Shown here: piece after piece, positions 1 to 6,563 of the stretch
Layout: each line of letters opens with the position of its first letter
Numbering within the stretch: the first letter of the stretch is position 1
Assembly (NCBI GenBank): GCA_946886375.1
Contig: CAMPIL010000065.1
Coordinates: 1-12,645 of the forward strand
Direction: 5' to 3'
DNA length: 12,645 nt
Source of the DNA: an uncultured Phycisphaerales bacterium
GTDB lineage: Bacteria > Planctomycetota > Phycisphaerae > Phycisphaerales > SM1A02
Program-made: the position numbers and the translations under genes
Notes under the pieces: model-generated
Told to the model about the DNA's origin: nothing
Seen by the model: the letters and a program-made list of their open reading frames with translations, nothing else
Database searches by the model: none

Positions 1-54
1 CGCACGTTCTGCGTCAATAAACATTTCACCAAAAATCAACGGCGCGACCGGCGA

Positions 55-135
55 CTATCTGCACGGTGCCCAGGCGTTCACCACCGCAAGCAGGTCGTTG
101 ATGTTGACAACGGCGTCGCCAGTGAAATCACTCAA
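55..135 (-). pseudogene. Orphan dockerin-like C-terminal tag (gene remnant)
   Basis: Read on the minus strand, this stretch encodes LSDFTGDAVVNINDLLAV followed by VNAWAPCR and a TAG stop. It has the form of the type-I-dockerin/EF-hand-like tail found at the C-terminus of many secreted planctomycete proteins, with one calcium-loop-like GDxxVNxxD segment and a DLL.VVNAW helix. An in-frame TGA lies directly upstream (136-138) and there is no start codon or ribosome binding site, so it is not a complete gene. It lies 43 bases beyond the stop of the membrane protein ending at 179 and in a different frame. It is most likely the leftover 3' end of a degraded gene; a recent frameshift in the neighbouring gene is less likely, because the bridging bases do not resemble protein in any one frame. 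The flanking bases 1-54 and 136-178 show nothing else recognisable. Confidence 0.5.
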
Positions 136-178
136 TCACTCGTGGCCCATTTGGCACGTTTGGACGTGGAATCGCGAT

Positions 179-1123
179 TTACTGCGTCAGAAAGACGTCA
201 GCATCATCCGCCACGGCTTCTCCGCCGCGAAGTTGAATCGCGCCGGAGGGCAGCCAGATGTTGTCGTTGCGGCCGACAATCGGCTGCTCCAGCCACATCG
301 TTGCGCCGTCGCTCACCAGCACGTTCTGCCCGCGGCCGTTGTGATTGACTGAAATCGACAACGGCGGAAGGACGCGGCCATCGCGTGCGGCCTCGATAAT
401 CGGGTTCAGATCCCCCACCACCACCGTCACGCGGCCGATGCCCCAACCCATGTGAGTGCCGGCGGGCATCAGGCGATAACTGTAACTTGGGCCGACGGCT
501 GCGGCATGATCATGATGATGACCGGGGCAGTTGAGGTGATTGGCCTCGCAGTAGCCGCCGCGCACCAGGGGCTCGAGATTCAGAATGTTGGAGATGGAAT
601 CCCAACTCAAAGACGGGCCGGCCATGGCGACCGGAAGCGCCTGGTTATTGTCGGCGGCGTATTGGCCGAAGGCGTATCCCACGCGGCGAAGGTTGTCCGC
701 GCACGCCAGATCGATTGATCGCTGACGCACCGACGACAGCACCGGCCAGAGCACGCTGACGCCGATGAGAATCACCGCAGCGACCGTGATGAAATCAGGC
801 ACGCGGATGCGCCATCCGCTGCGCTTGGATTCGACCCGGTCTTGCTGAGTGTCGAACTTCATCCGCGCCGCGGCGGCTTCCTCGTGACGGTCGATGCGCG
901 CCATCGTGGCGTGCGCCAGAGTGTCGCTGGCGTCTTCGACGGGATAATCGCGAAGGAGGCCCATCAAACCGCAGATGGCGCTGAGCCGCCTGGAATCAGC
1001 GCCGCCAACGGCGCTCAAGGCGTTTCGGTCAAATCCGCAATCGACCAGCGCATCCAGCAGCCGCTGGTCATCAAGCGTGGGCTGCGGGTCGCGCGGCGAA
1101 TTGGCGTTGTTCGATTGATTCAT
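179..1123 (-). CDS. Membrane protein with pseudopilin-like outer domain, putative anti-sigma factor
   Basis: A 314-residue protein of three parts. Residues 1-108 are hydrophilic and presumably cytoplasmic; residues 20-80 (LLDALVDCGFD..., then LAHATMARIDRHE) form a helical module that could bind a sigma factor. Residues 110-130 (FITVAAVILIGVSVLWPVL) form one membrane helix. The C-terminal part follows the pattern of planctomycete prepilin-like 'H-X9-DG' (DUF1559-type) proteins: SVRQRSIDLACADNLRRVGYAFGQYAADN right after the helix, and HNGRGQNVLVSDG at 261-273, here with ten rather than nine residues between H and DG. No classical N-terminal prepilin cleavage site is present because the helix is internal. 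The start codon overlaps the stop of the ECF sigma gene (ATGA), which implies coupled translation. The role as an anti-sigma or sensor partner is inferred from position and topology; no ZAS zinc motif (HxxxCxxC) is present. Confidence 0.75.
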   Translation of the reverse strand: MNQSNNANSPRDPQPTLDDQRLLDALVDCGFDRNALSAVGGADSRRLSAICGLMGLLRDYPVEDASDTLAHATMARIDRHEEAAAARMKFDTQQDRVESKRSGWRIRVPDFITVAAVILIGVSVLWPVLSSVRQRSIDLACADNLRRVGYAFGQYAADNNQALPVAMAGPSLSWDSISNILNLEPLVRGGYCEANHLNCPGHHHDHAAAVGPSYSYRLMPAGTHMGWGIGRVTVVVGDLNPIIEAARDGRVLPPLSISVNHNGRGQNVLVSDGATMWLEQPIVGRNDNIWLPSGAIQLRGGEAVADDADVFLTQ

Positions 1124-1761
1124 GCGTTCTTTCCGTCCCTCGTCTGGTCAGAGAATGTGTCGGAGTTCTCGTCTTTTCCCCGCGCCAGTTTCCAGGCCCG
1201 CGCGAACGCCGCCACCGCAGTGTGCAGGCGGCTCTTCACCGTGCCCAGGGGAATCTCCAGCGATTCAGCAATCTGGTTGTAACTGAACCCCTGAAAGTAA
1301 CTCAACAGCAGAATTTCGCGCAAATGCACCGGCAGCGAATCGACCGCCGCCTTCACCAACCGGCTGCGCTCCGCGTCAAGCAGCGGCATGTCGGGGTTGG
1401 GAACTTCCGCCTCCAGAAGATCGACGAAGCACTCGCCATCGCCATCGGAGCCGATTGAAGCCGACAACGACATTGCAGCGCCGCGGCTGTGCTTGCGGTG
1501 GTAGTCGCGGGCCTTGTTCGCGGCAATCGTGAACAGCCAGGGTTTGAACCGGCGTTCGGGATCGAACGTTTCCGCCGAAAGGTGAATCTGCAGGAAGGTT
1601 TCCTGAAACACATCATCCGCAGCGGCACGCGACCCCAGAAAGCGCGTCAGAAAATGCAGCAGTTCGTTGCTGTACCGCCCCATCAATGCGGTGAACGCCG
1701 ATCGGTCGCCCCGCAGATAGGAATCCAACAGGTATTCGTCTGTCCTCTGATCCACAACCAT
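1120..1761 (-). CDS. ECF-type RNA polymerase sigma factor (sigma-70 family)
   Basis: A 213-residue protein in the usual ECF size range. Region 2 covers about residues 9-90: LLDSYLRGDRSAFTALMGRY, then DDVFQETFLQIH (core-binding, DDxxQExF-like), then PWLFTIAANKARDYHR, which forms the -10 recognition part. Region 4 covers about 145-200: SLPVHLREILLLSYFQGFSY followed by the helix-turn-helix NQIAESLEIPLGTVKSRLHTA, which reads the -35 element. There is no extra C-terminal domain. The reading frame stays open upstream to 2067, but those 102 residues are low-complexity and unlike any ECF N-terminus, so the ATG at 1761 is chosen; it has GGTGGAG directly before it on the minus strand, closer than ideal. 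Starts at 1863 or 1920 cannot be excluded. The stop overlaps the start of the putative anti-sigma gene. Confidence 0.88.
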   Translation of the reverse strand: MVVDQRTDEYLLDSYLRGDRSAFTALMGRYSNELLHFLTRFLGSRAAADDVFQETFLQIHLSAETFDPERRFKPWLFTIAANKARDYHRKHSRGAAMSLSASIGSDGDGECFVDLLEAEVPNPDMPLLDAERSRLVKAAVDSLPVHLREILLLSYFQGFSYNQIAESLEIPLGTVKSRLHTAVAAFARAWKLARGKDENSDTFSDQTRDGKNA

Positions 1762-2071
1762 CTCCACCGGGTCACTGGTTCGGCCCGCTCTCTTGGTCCG
1801 GGGGATGATACGCCCGTGTTTACCCTGAGACTGTTGCTGCTGGGCAGCACGTTGTGGACCCATCCCAAAGATGCCCGACGCAGGGAACAACGCGCCAAGT
1901 TGGACTGGGATTGCGGTCATGACGGTGTTTCTACGATGCCGATCGCCGGGTGGATCGTTCGTCGTGGAAGGAATCTTTCTCCAAGGATGTGAAGATGGAG
2001 CACTTATGCCAACCGATCCGGACAGAGGTCGTACATGGGCCGCTGCGGTCGGGTTCGAATCGAGCATGAGA

Positions 2072-2094
2072 AATGCGGCCGTTCGGCACGCATT
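2072..2094. promoter_or_regulatory. Imperfect inverted repeat in the divergent spacer
   Basis: AATGCGGCC pairs with GGC-A-CGCATT, giving a nine-base-pair stem with one bulged A and a GTTC loop. It is not followed by a T-run, so it is not a typical terminator. It could be a protein-binding operator between the divergent genes; this is inference only. Confidence 0.25.
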
Positions 2095-2137
2095 CGGTCA
2101 CTGATCGAGTCCCGATGCAAGCGAATCCTAACTGCTC

Positions 2138-2143
2138 TATGAT
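2138..2143 (+). promoter_or_regulatory. Possible -10 box for hpnH
   Basis: TATGAT matches the sigma-70 consensus TATAAT at five of six bases. No convincing -35 hexamer lies 16-18 bases upstream (the best is GATGCA), and a start of transcription near 2150 would give a leader of about 90 bases before the ATG at 2242. Weak support. Confidence 0.25.
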
Positions 2144-2241
2144 GCCGGCTGATGCGGATGGGCGAACCGTCGCTGCCCGCCGCCCCGGCAGAGCCGGGAA
2201 TCACGGATCAGTTCACGTTTACGCAGGTTGATCTGAACATC

Positions 2242-3390
2242 ATGGCTGTACCTGTTTCACAGATGTGGACCGTCGCCAGTTACGTGCTGGGCCAGAAACT
2301 GCGCGGCCGCAAGCGGTATCCGCTGGTGCTGATGTTGGAACCCTTGTTCCGTTGCAATCTTGCCTGCGCCGGCTGCGGCAAGATTCAGTACCCGGCGCAC
2401 ATCCTGAAGAAGGATTTATCACTGGAGAAGGCGCTGGCCGCGGTGGATGAATGCGGGGCGCCGATGGTTTCCATTCCGGGGGGCGAGCCGCTGCTGTATC
2501 CGCACATCAAGGAACTAGTCGCGGAACTGATCCGCCGGCGGAAATACATCTATCTCTGCACCAACGCTCTGCTGCTGAAGGAAAAACTCGAGGCAGGCTG
2601 GTTCAAGCCGAGCAAATACCTGACGTTTTCGGTTCACATGGATGGTCAGGAAGAGAATCACGACTTCGCGGTCTGCCGCGAGGGAACCTACGAAAAAGCC
2701 GCCCAGGGCATTCGACTGGCGGTGAAGATGGGCTTCCGCGTCACGACAAACACCACGCTGTTCGACGGCGCCGACCCCAATTCAGTGCGCGAGTTCTTCG
2801 ATGAAATGATGGAGTGGGGCGTGGAAGGCATGATGGTTTCGCCGGGCTACGCCTACGAGAAGGCGCCGGACCAGAAGAGTTTCCTGGGCCGCAATGCCAA
2901 GACCAACGATCTGTTCTCGATGATCCTGTCCAATCGCAAGGACGGAAAGAAGAAGTGGAAGTTCAATCAATCGCCGCTGTTCCTTGAGTTCCTCATGGGC
3001 AAGCGCGAGTACGAGTGCACGCCGTGGGGCAACCCCTGCTACAACATTTTCGGCTGGCAGAAGCCATGCTACTTGTTGCAGGAAGGCTACGCCGACACGT
3101 TTGAAGAGTTGCTCAACGACACGGAGTGGGACAACTACGGCCGCGCCTCGGGGAATCCCAAGTGCGCCAACTGCATGGTGCACTGCGGGTACGAACCGAC
3201 AGCAGTGAACCACACCTTCGCAAGTTTCGGCGGGATGTGGGCGACGATCAAGGCGATGGTGTTCAACACCTACGCCAATCCCGCCGCAAAACAGCGCTTG
3301 CGCGAGGAAGCCCGGAAGCCGCACGGCCCGCTGGCGCACCTGGTGCAACTGGGGTTCGCGGGCGACGTAAGAGCCAAAGGCGCGGCGTGA
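2242..3390 (+). CDS. hpnH: HpnH, adenosyl-hopene transferase (radical SAM)
   Basis: A 382-residue radical SAM enzyme. HpnH joins the 5'-deoxyadenosyl group of S-adenosylmethionine to diploptene to form adenosylhopane, the first step of making C35 extended hopanoids. Seen here: MAVPVSQMWTVASYVLGQKL at the N-terminus as in the family; the iron-sulphur motif CNLACAGC (C38, C42, C45); GGEP at 80-83, which contacts SAM; VSPGYAYEKAPDQ at 199-211; CTPWGNP and FGWQKPCYLL near 259-279; and the cysteine-rich NPKCANCMVHCGYEPTAV near 305-322. The frame is open 30 codons further upstream, but the family begins at this MAVP, so the ATG at 2242 is preferred. No other hopanoid gene (squalene-hopene cyclase, hpnG, hpnN) is in the window. 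The following TPR gene may be co-transcribed, 43 bases downstream. Confidence 0.92.
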   Translation: MAVPVSQMWTVASYVLGQKLRGRKRYPLVLMLEPLFRCNLACAGCGKIQYPAHILKKDLSLEKALAAVDECGAPMVSIPGGEPLLYPHIKELVAELIRRRKYIYLCTNALLLKEKLEAGWFKPSKYLTFSVHMDGQEENHDFAVCREGTYEKAAQGIRLAVKMGFRVTTNTTLFDGADPNSVREFFDEMMEWGVEGMMVSPGYAYEKAPDQKSFLGRNAKTNDLFSMILSNRKDGKKKWKFNQSPLFLEFLMGKREYECTPWGNPCYNIFGWQKPCYLLQEGYADTFEELLNDTEWDNYGRASGNPKCANCMVHCGYEPTAVNHTFASFGGMWATIKAMVFNTYANPAAKQRLREEARKPHGPLAHLVQLGFAGDVRAKGAA

Positions 3391-3400
3391 ACGGCGACGA

Positions 3401-3417
3401 CGCGCCATCAAGGCGCG
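3401..3417 (+). promoter_or_regulatory. Hairpin abutting the ribosome binding site of the TPR gene
   Basis: CGCGCC and GGCGCG form a perfect six-pair stem around the loop ATCAA, just after the hpnH stop. The stem ends at the G that begins the GAGGAA ribosome-binding stretch (3417-3422) of the next gene, so it could modulate translation or act as a processing site. There is no T-run after it. Confidence 0.25.
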
Positions 3418-3433
3418 AGGAACTGTTCCCAAT

Positions 3434-4321
3434 ATGTCCGCCACGCTTCAGGAACTCATCGATCAACTCTGGGACTTCAACGATCCCGCCGGCAGCGAAG
3501 CGCGGTTTCGCGAGGCATGCGACAAGGCCACGCACATCGGCGATCAAATGGAACTTCGCACGCAGGTCGCCCGGGCCCAGGGCTTGCAGCGCAAGTTCGA
3601 TGCAGCCCACGCAACGCTGAACGAAATTGAGGCGTCACTTGCTGCGCACGAGCCGCCGAGCGCGGAGGCGCAGGTGCGCCGCATCCTGGAACGCGGCCGG
3701 GTCTTCAATTCATCTGGCTGCAAAGATCGCGCCCGGGAGTTGTTCGAGCAAGCCATACACGCCGCCAGGCAGACGGGCAACGATCACCTCGCCATTGACG
3801 CCATGCACATGGTCGCGATTGTTTCATCCGTAGACGAATCGCTGCGATGGAACGTCGAGGCGCTCAAGGTCGCTGAATCATCCGCACTGCCGCGCGCTCG
3901 GCAGTGGCGCGGCAGTCTGCACAACAACATCGGCTGGTCACTGCATGATGCGGGTCGATTCGACGATGCGTTGACGCACTTTGAACGCGCACTTGAATGC
4001 CGCACCGAAGTGGGACGAACCGGCGACATTCACAGCGCACGATGGTGCATCGCCCGCTGCCTGCGTTCGCTCGGGCACGCTCAGGAAGCACTGGAGATGC
4101 AGTTGAGCCTGCTGACGCAGAAAAATGGACAAGGCACGGAAGATGACGGCTACATTCACGAGGAACTTGGCGAGTGCATGCTCGCGAAGGGCCGCACGCA
4201 CGAGGCCGCCATTCACTTTGCCAAAGCGCATCGTCTGCTTTCACAGGACATGTGGCTTGTGGATCGCGAGCCGGCCCGGCTGAAGCGCATGGCTGACCTC
4301 GCCGGCGAGCATTTGCGCTGA
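3434..4321 (+). CDS. Tetratricopeptide repeat protein
   Basis: A 295-residue, probably cytoplasmic helical protein without signal peptide or membrane segment. TPR-like units are visible at roughly residues 77-110 (AQVRRILERGRVFNSSGCKDRARELFEQAI), 155-190 (LHNNIGWSLHDAGRFDDALTHFERALE), 195-228 and 236-270 (GYIHEELGECMLAKGRTHEAAIHFAKAH). Such arrays are protein-binding scaffolds; no catalytic domain is visible and the partner is unknown. The ATG is preceded by GAGGAA with an eleven-base spacer. The gene follows hpnH by 43 bases on the same strand, so they may share a transcript, but a functional link to hopanoids is not shown by the sequence. Confidence 0.8.
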   Translation: MSATLQELIDQLWDFNDPAGSEARFREACDKATHIGDQMELRTQVARAQGLQRKFDAAHATLNEIEASLAAHEPPSAEAQVRRILERGRVFNSSGCKDRARELFEQAIHAARQTGNDHLAIDAMHMVAIVSSVDESLRWNVEALKVAESSALPRARQWRGSLHNNIGWSLHDAGRFDDALTHFERALECRTEVGRTGDIHSARWCIARCLRSLGHAQEALEMQLSLLTQKNGQGTEDDGYIHEELGECMLAKGRTHEAAIHFAKAHRLLSQDMWLVDREPARLKRMADLAGEHLR

Positions 4322-4364
4322 CCGATCTCGTGAGATTCAACCTCGCTCTCGTAGACTCGCGGCA

Positions 4365-4385
4365 TGCGCCGCGCGCATCGGCGCA
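4365..4385 (+). terminator. Possible terminator after the TPR gene
   Basis: TGCGCCG and CGGCGCA form a perfect seven-pair G+C-rich stem with a seven-base loop. It is followed after six bases by ATCTTTA, a poor T-tract. Its place between the TPR gene and the next operon fits a terminator. Confidence 0.35.
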
Positions 4386-4504
4386 CGCCCATCTTTAGTG
4401 CTGAACCCCTATGACAGGCGCATGAGGCGAAGTCATACGCTTTCGTGTGCGCAGCACCGTGGCGTGGAACGTGAAACCAAATGTGCAAACCCTGAGGTAG
4501 CACG

Positions 4505-5146
4505 ATGAGCAGACATACACCGGGCGAAAGTGAATTTGAAAAGAACCAGCCGAGCGGCGAACAGTTGAAAGAAGACGCCAAGCAGGCTGTGCGGAAGGTC
4601 AAGCATCGCGTCAAGGAAAGCGCGAGCCAGGCCGCCGGCGAAGTCAAGGAGCAGGCACGCACCGCCGTGCGACAGCAACAGGAGATGGCGGCGGAGAAAC
4701 TCTCCAGCGTCGCGCAAGCCGTCCGCGATTCTGCGGAGCGGCTTCGCGAAGATGAAGAGGCCCCGTCGATCGCGGGTCTCATTGAGCAGGCCGCCGATCA
4801 CATCGAATCATTTTCGACCTACCTCCGTGAACAGGACCTGCGCGACATGATTGACAACGTACAGAATTGGGCTCGTCGCAATCCCACAATCTTTCTGGGC
4901 GGCAGTTTCATCCTCGGGTTGGTGGTGGCACGGCTGCTCAAGAGCACTCGGGAAGCCTACGAGCGTGAAGATTTCACTGAGGACTACAACAAGCCGGCCT
5001 ACCGCCCGCGCGATGTCGGACAATCGCGATTCAGCGAGCAAGCCGGCTCGTCTTCGTCGGGTCAGTATGGCGAAAGTGCGTTCAGCCCGACGCAGGGGCA
5101 GCGAATGACCGAACCCGGTTCAACTGAACGGTGGGAGGAGCCATGA
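4505..5146 (+). CDS. YqjD/DUF883-like membrane-anchored stress protein
   Basis: A 213-residue protein, first in a four-gene operon. Residues 15-120 are charged and helical with repeated K/E/A/Q patterns (KEDAKQAVRKVKHRVKESASQAAGEVKEQ), like YqjD/ElaB, 'nutrient deprivation-induced' and LEA-like proteins. Residues 125-146 (RRNPTIFLGGSFILGLVVARLL) form one membrane helix with the NPxxxxGG..LGL pattern typical of the DUF883 C-terminal anchor. Here the anchor is followed by a 65-residue disordered tail rich in Ser, Gln, Gly and Glu, which E. coli YqjD lacks. In E. coli YqjD binds ribosomes at the inner membrane in stationary phase; whether this protein does the same is unknown. A good ribosome binding site (GAGGT, seven-base spacer) supports the start. 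The stop overlaps the next start as ATGA. Confidence 0.65.
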   Translation: MSRHTPGESEFEKNQPSGEQLKEDAKQAVRKVKHRVKESASQAAGEVKEQARTAVRQQQEMAAEKLSSVAQAVRDSAERLREDEEAPSIAGLIEQAADHIESFSTYLREQDLRDMIDNVQNWARRNPTIFLGGSFILGLVVARLLKSTREAYEREDFTEDYNKPAYRPRDVGQSRFSEQAGSSSSGQYGESAFSPTQGQRMTEPGSTERWEEP

Positions 5147-5586
5147 TTCAGACGACCAGCACCTCGGAACGGTCGGTGGGAAATCTGCTGAAGGACCTGA
5201 CCGACGAAACGCGCATGTTGCTGCGCCAGGAAGTCGAGTTGGCCAAGGCGGAGATGTCCGAAAAGGCGGCGAGACTCGGCCGCGGAGCGATGTACGTGGC
5301 GATTGGAGGCGCGGTGCTGTACGCGGGAGTGCTCGCGCTTATCGCCGCAGCGTGCATCGGCCTGGCGGTGGCGCTGAACATGGGCTTGGACGGTGAAGTC
5401 GCGGTGTGGCTTGGCCCGTTGTTGGTGGGCGTGGTGGTCGCCATCGTGGGCTATGCGTTTGTACATTCGGCCATCAGCACCTTCCGCGAGGAATCATTAA
5501 CCCCGCGCATCACCTTAGAAACACTTCGGGAAAACAAGGAATGGTTAAAGGATCAGATCACAACATCAGACACCCACACTCGATGA
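5143..5586 (+). CDS. YqjE/phage-holin-3_6 family (DUF1469) membrane protein
   Basis: A 147-residue protein with the family layout: a short amphipathic N-terminus (SVGNLLKDLTDETRMLLRQEVELAKAEMSEKAARLGRGA, residues 11-49), two membrane helices at about 50-78 and 86-109, and a short charged C-terminus. The RQEVELAKAE segment is characteristic. The family name 'holin' comes from sequence similarity only; chromosomal members such as E. coli YqjE are thought to be membrane proteins of the stress-linked yqjDE operon, not lysis proteins. The frame starts with a GTG at 5131, but the ATG at 5143 is better: GGGAGGAG lies directly upstream and it overlaps the preceding stop as ATGA. The 3' end again overlaps the next gene as ATGA. 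Confidence 0.8.
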   Translation: MIQTTSTSERSVGNLLKDLTDETRMLLRQEVELAKAEMSEKAARLGRGAMYVAIGGAVLYAGVLALIAAACIGLAVALNMGLDGEVAVWLGPLLVGVVVAIVGYAFVHSAISTFREESLTPRITLETLRENKEWLKDQITTSDTHTR

Positions 5587-5972
5587 GTGCCGAGTCCCGG
5601 CGCTTCGACCGAGGCGATGAATACGGTGAACGTCATGGTTCATCGCACCATCGCAGGTCCGAAGCCATCCGGGCCGACATCGAGCGGACCCGCGCTGAAC
5701 TGGACCGCACGGTGGATGCGCTGCAGCAGCGTCTTTCGCCCCAGCAGTTGGTCCACGGCGCGTTCGAGGCCTTGCGCGAAAACGCAGGCGACTCGACCCG
5801 GCGCATCGTGAACGTGGTGAAGTCAAACCCTATCCCCATTGCGCTCATTGGCGCCGGGCTTGTGTGGCTGCTGGCCTCGCAGGCGCGGCGACGCGGGGCG
5901 GATGATGAAGTGGAATGTTACGAGTACGACGAATACGAAGGCTACGAATTCCCGGCCACAACCGTCGAGTGA
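5583..5972 (+). CDS. DUF3618 family membrane-anchored protein
   Basis: A 129-residue protein carrying the DUF3618 signature SEAIRADIERTRAELDRTVDALQQRLSPQQLV at about residues 26-57, followed by one membrane helix at 82-100 (NPIPIALIGAGLVWLLAS). The C-terminus is very acidic and tyrosine-rich (ECYEYDEYEGYEF, 111-123). DUF3618 genes commonly sit beside YqjE/holin-like genes in bacteria; the molecular role is not known. The ATG overlaps the TGA of the upstream gene (ATGA), so translation is probably coupled. The frame is open much further upstream (from 5406), but that part is a shadow of the preceding gene. Confidence 0.75.
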   Translation: MSAESRRFDRGDEYGERHGSSHHRRSEAIRADIERTRAELDRTVDALQQRLSPQQLVHGAFEALRENAGDSTRRIVNVVKSNPIPIALIGAGLVWLLASQARRRGADDEVECYEYDEYEGYEFPATTVE

Positions 5973-5997
5973 ATCACTTCCCTGGAGAAGCAGCATC

Positions 5998-6414
5998 ATG
6001 ACCTATGACAGACCACAAGACTACGGCAGCCAGACGGGATACCGCTCAGGTGACATGGGCGAGCGGGGCGCAGGGCGCGTTCACCAGATGCGCGAGAAGG
6101 TGAAGGAAAAAACCTCCCAGGTCAGCCGCCAGGTTCAGCAAGGCGCCAGCCGCGCCAAGGATTGGTTCAGCCAGACTGTCGATGAGTACCCCCTCGCACT
6201 GGGCGGCGCATTCGTGCTGCTCGGACTCGCCAGCGGATTTGCTCTGCCCGCCACCAAGCCTGAGCGGCGGATCATGGGAAAGACCGGACGCAGGATCATG
6301 AGCCAGGCGCAGGAAGTCGGCAGCCAATTGATCAACCGCGGCGAAGAGGCCGCTGAACGAACGGTCGAGACCGTCAAAGGCGCGATGAAGCGCGAAGGCC
6401 GATCGGGCCGTTGA
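5998..6414 (+). CDS. Small single-helix membrane protein, YqjD-like, last gene of the operon
   Basis: A 138-residue protein. Residues 1-28 are polar and Gly/Tyr-rich; 29-60 (VHQMREKVKEKTSQVSRQVQQGASRAKDWF) form an amphipathic helix; 64-84 (YPLALGGAFVLLGLASGFALP) form one membrane segment with a P..LGG..LLGL pattern like the other operon members; 86-138 form a second charged helix with KPERRIMGKTGRRIM and EEAAERTVETVKGAMKREG. No named domain is certain; a DUF883/CsbD-like general stress role is inferred from context. The ATG lies 25 bases after the DUF3618 gene with a GGAGAAG site upstream. A longer frame from 5839 overlaps the DUF3618 gene and is rejected. Confidence 0.65.
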   Translation: MTYDRPQDYGSQTGYRSGDMGERGAGRVHQMREKVKEKTSQVSRQVQQGASRAKDWFSQTVDEYPLALGGAFVLLGLASGFALPATKPERRIMGKTGRRIMSQAQEVGSQLINRGEEAAERTVETVKGAMKREGRSGR

Positions 6415-6422
6415 AGTCACCT

Positions 6423-6440
6423 GTTCGCCACGGCCGCATG
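6423..6440 (+). repeat. 18-bp direct repeat, copy 1
   Basis: GTTCGCCACGGCCGCATG occurs here, just after the stress operon, and exactly again at 6711-6728 inside the M50 protease gene. No similarity extends beyond the 18 bases. Confidence 0.6.
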
Positions 6441-6446
6441 GTCGCT

Positions 6447-6482
6447 ATCATGCATCTGCCAAAGCCCCGGTGGATGCATGAT
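6447..6482 (+). terminator. Long perfect inverted repeat, terminator or operator
   Basis: ATCATGCATC (6447-6456) and GATGCATGAT (6473-6482) are exact reverse complements. The stem can extend inward by T-G, G-T and two C-G pairs to 14 pairs with an eight-base loop (AAAGCCCC). No T-run follows, so if it ends the four-gene operon it is not a canonical intrinsic terminator. Each half holds the palindrome ATGCAT, so a dimeric DNA-binding protein is an alternative. Confidence 0.4.
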
Positions 6483-6563
6483 CGTGCAATCTGATTCAAT
6501 CAACATCAACTCCTTCATCGGCAGGCGGACGTCGCGCCGTCCGCCGAATGAGGTCGGTTCGCC

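Larger units (their letters stand above)
1762..2241. other. Divergent intergenic region between sigma gene and hpnH
   Basis: A 480-base spacer between two diverging genes, so promoters for both should lie here. Both genes have open upstream extensions (minus frame to 2067, plus frame from 2152), but neither extension looks like conserved protein. A hairpin at 2072-2094 and a -10-like hexamer at 2138-2143 are the only distinct signals seen. No RNA gene was recognised. Confidence 0.5.

Noticed and set aside
1762..2067. N-terminal extension of the ECF sigma factor by 102 residues
   Set aside because: The sequence is low in conserved features and unlike ECF N-termini; the ATG at 1761 gives a standard-length sigma factor.
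2152..2241. 30-residue N-terminal extension of HpnH
   Set aside because: The HpnH family starts at MAVP...; the extra residues do not match and the possible promoter at 2138 would leave little leader.
2782..3444. Long minus-strand frame of 220 residues opposite hpnH
   Set aside because: It is a shadow of hpnH, whose motifs are unmistakable; the antisense translation has no recognisable domain.
4469..4500. GGAAC motif as an ECF-type promoter upstream of the stress operon
   Set aside because: No matching -10 element lies at the right distance; the link to the ECF sigma factor cannot be supported.
4213..4801. Minus-strand frames opposite the start of the stress operon
   Set aside because: They run opposite a well-supported gene with a good ribosome binding site and show a Cys/Arg/Ser-rich shadow composition.
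5143..5586. Phage holin, as sign of a prophage
   Set aside because: The family name is historical; no other phage genes are present and the context is a YqjD/YqjE-like chromosomal operon.
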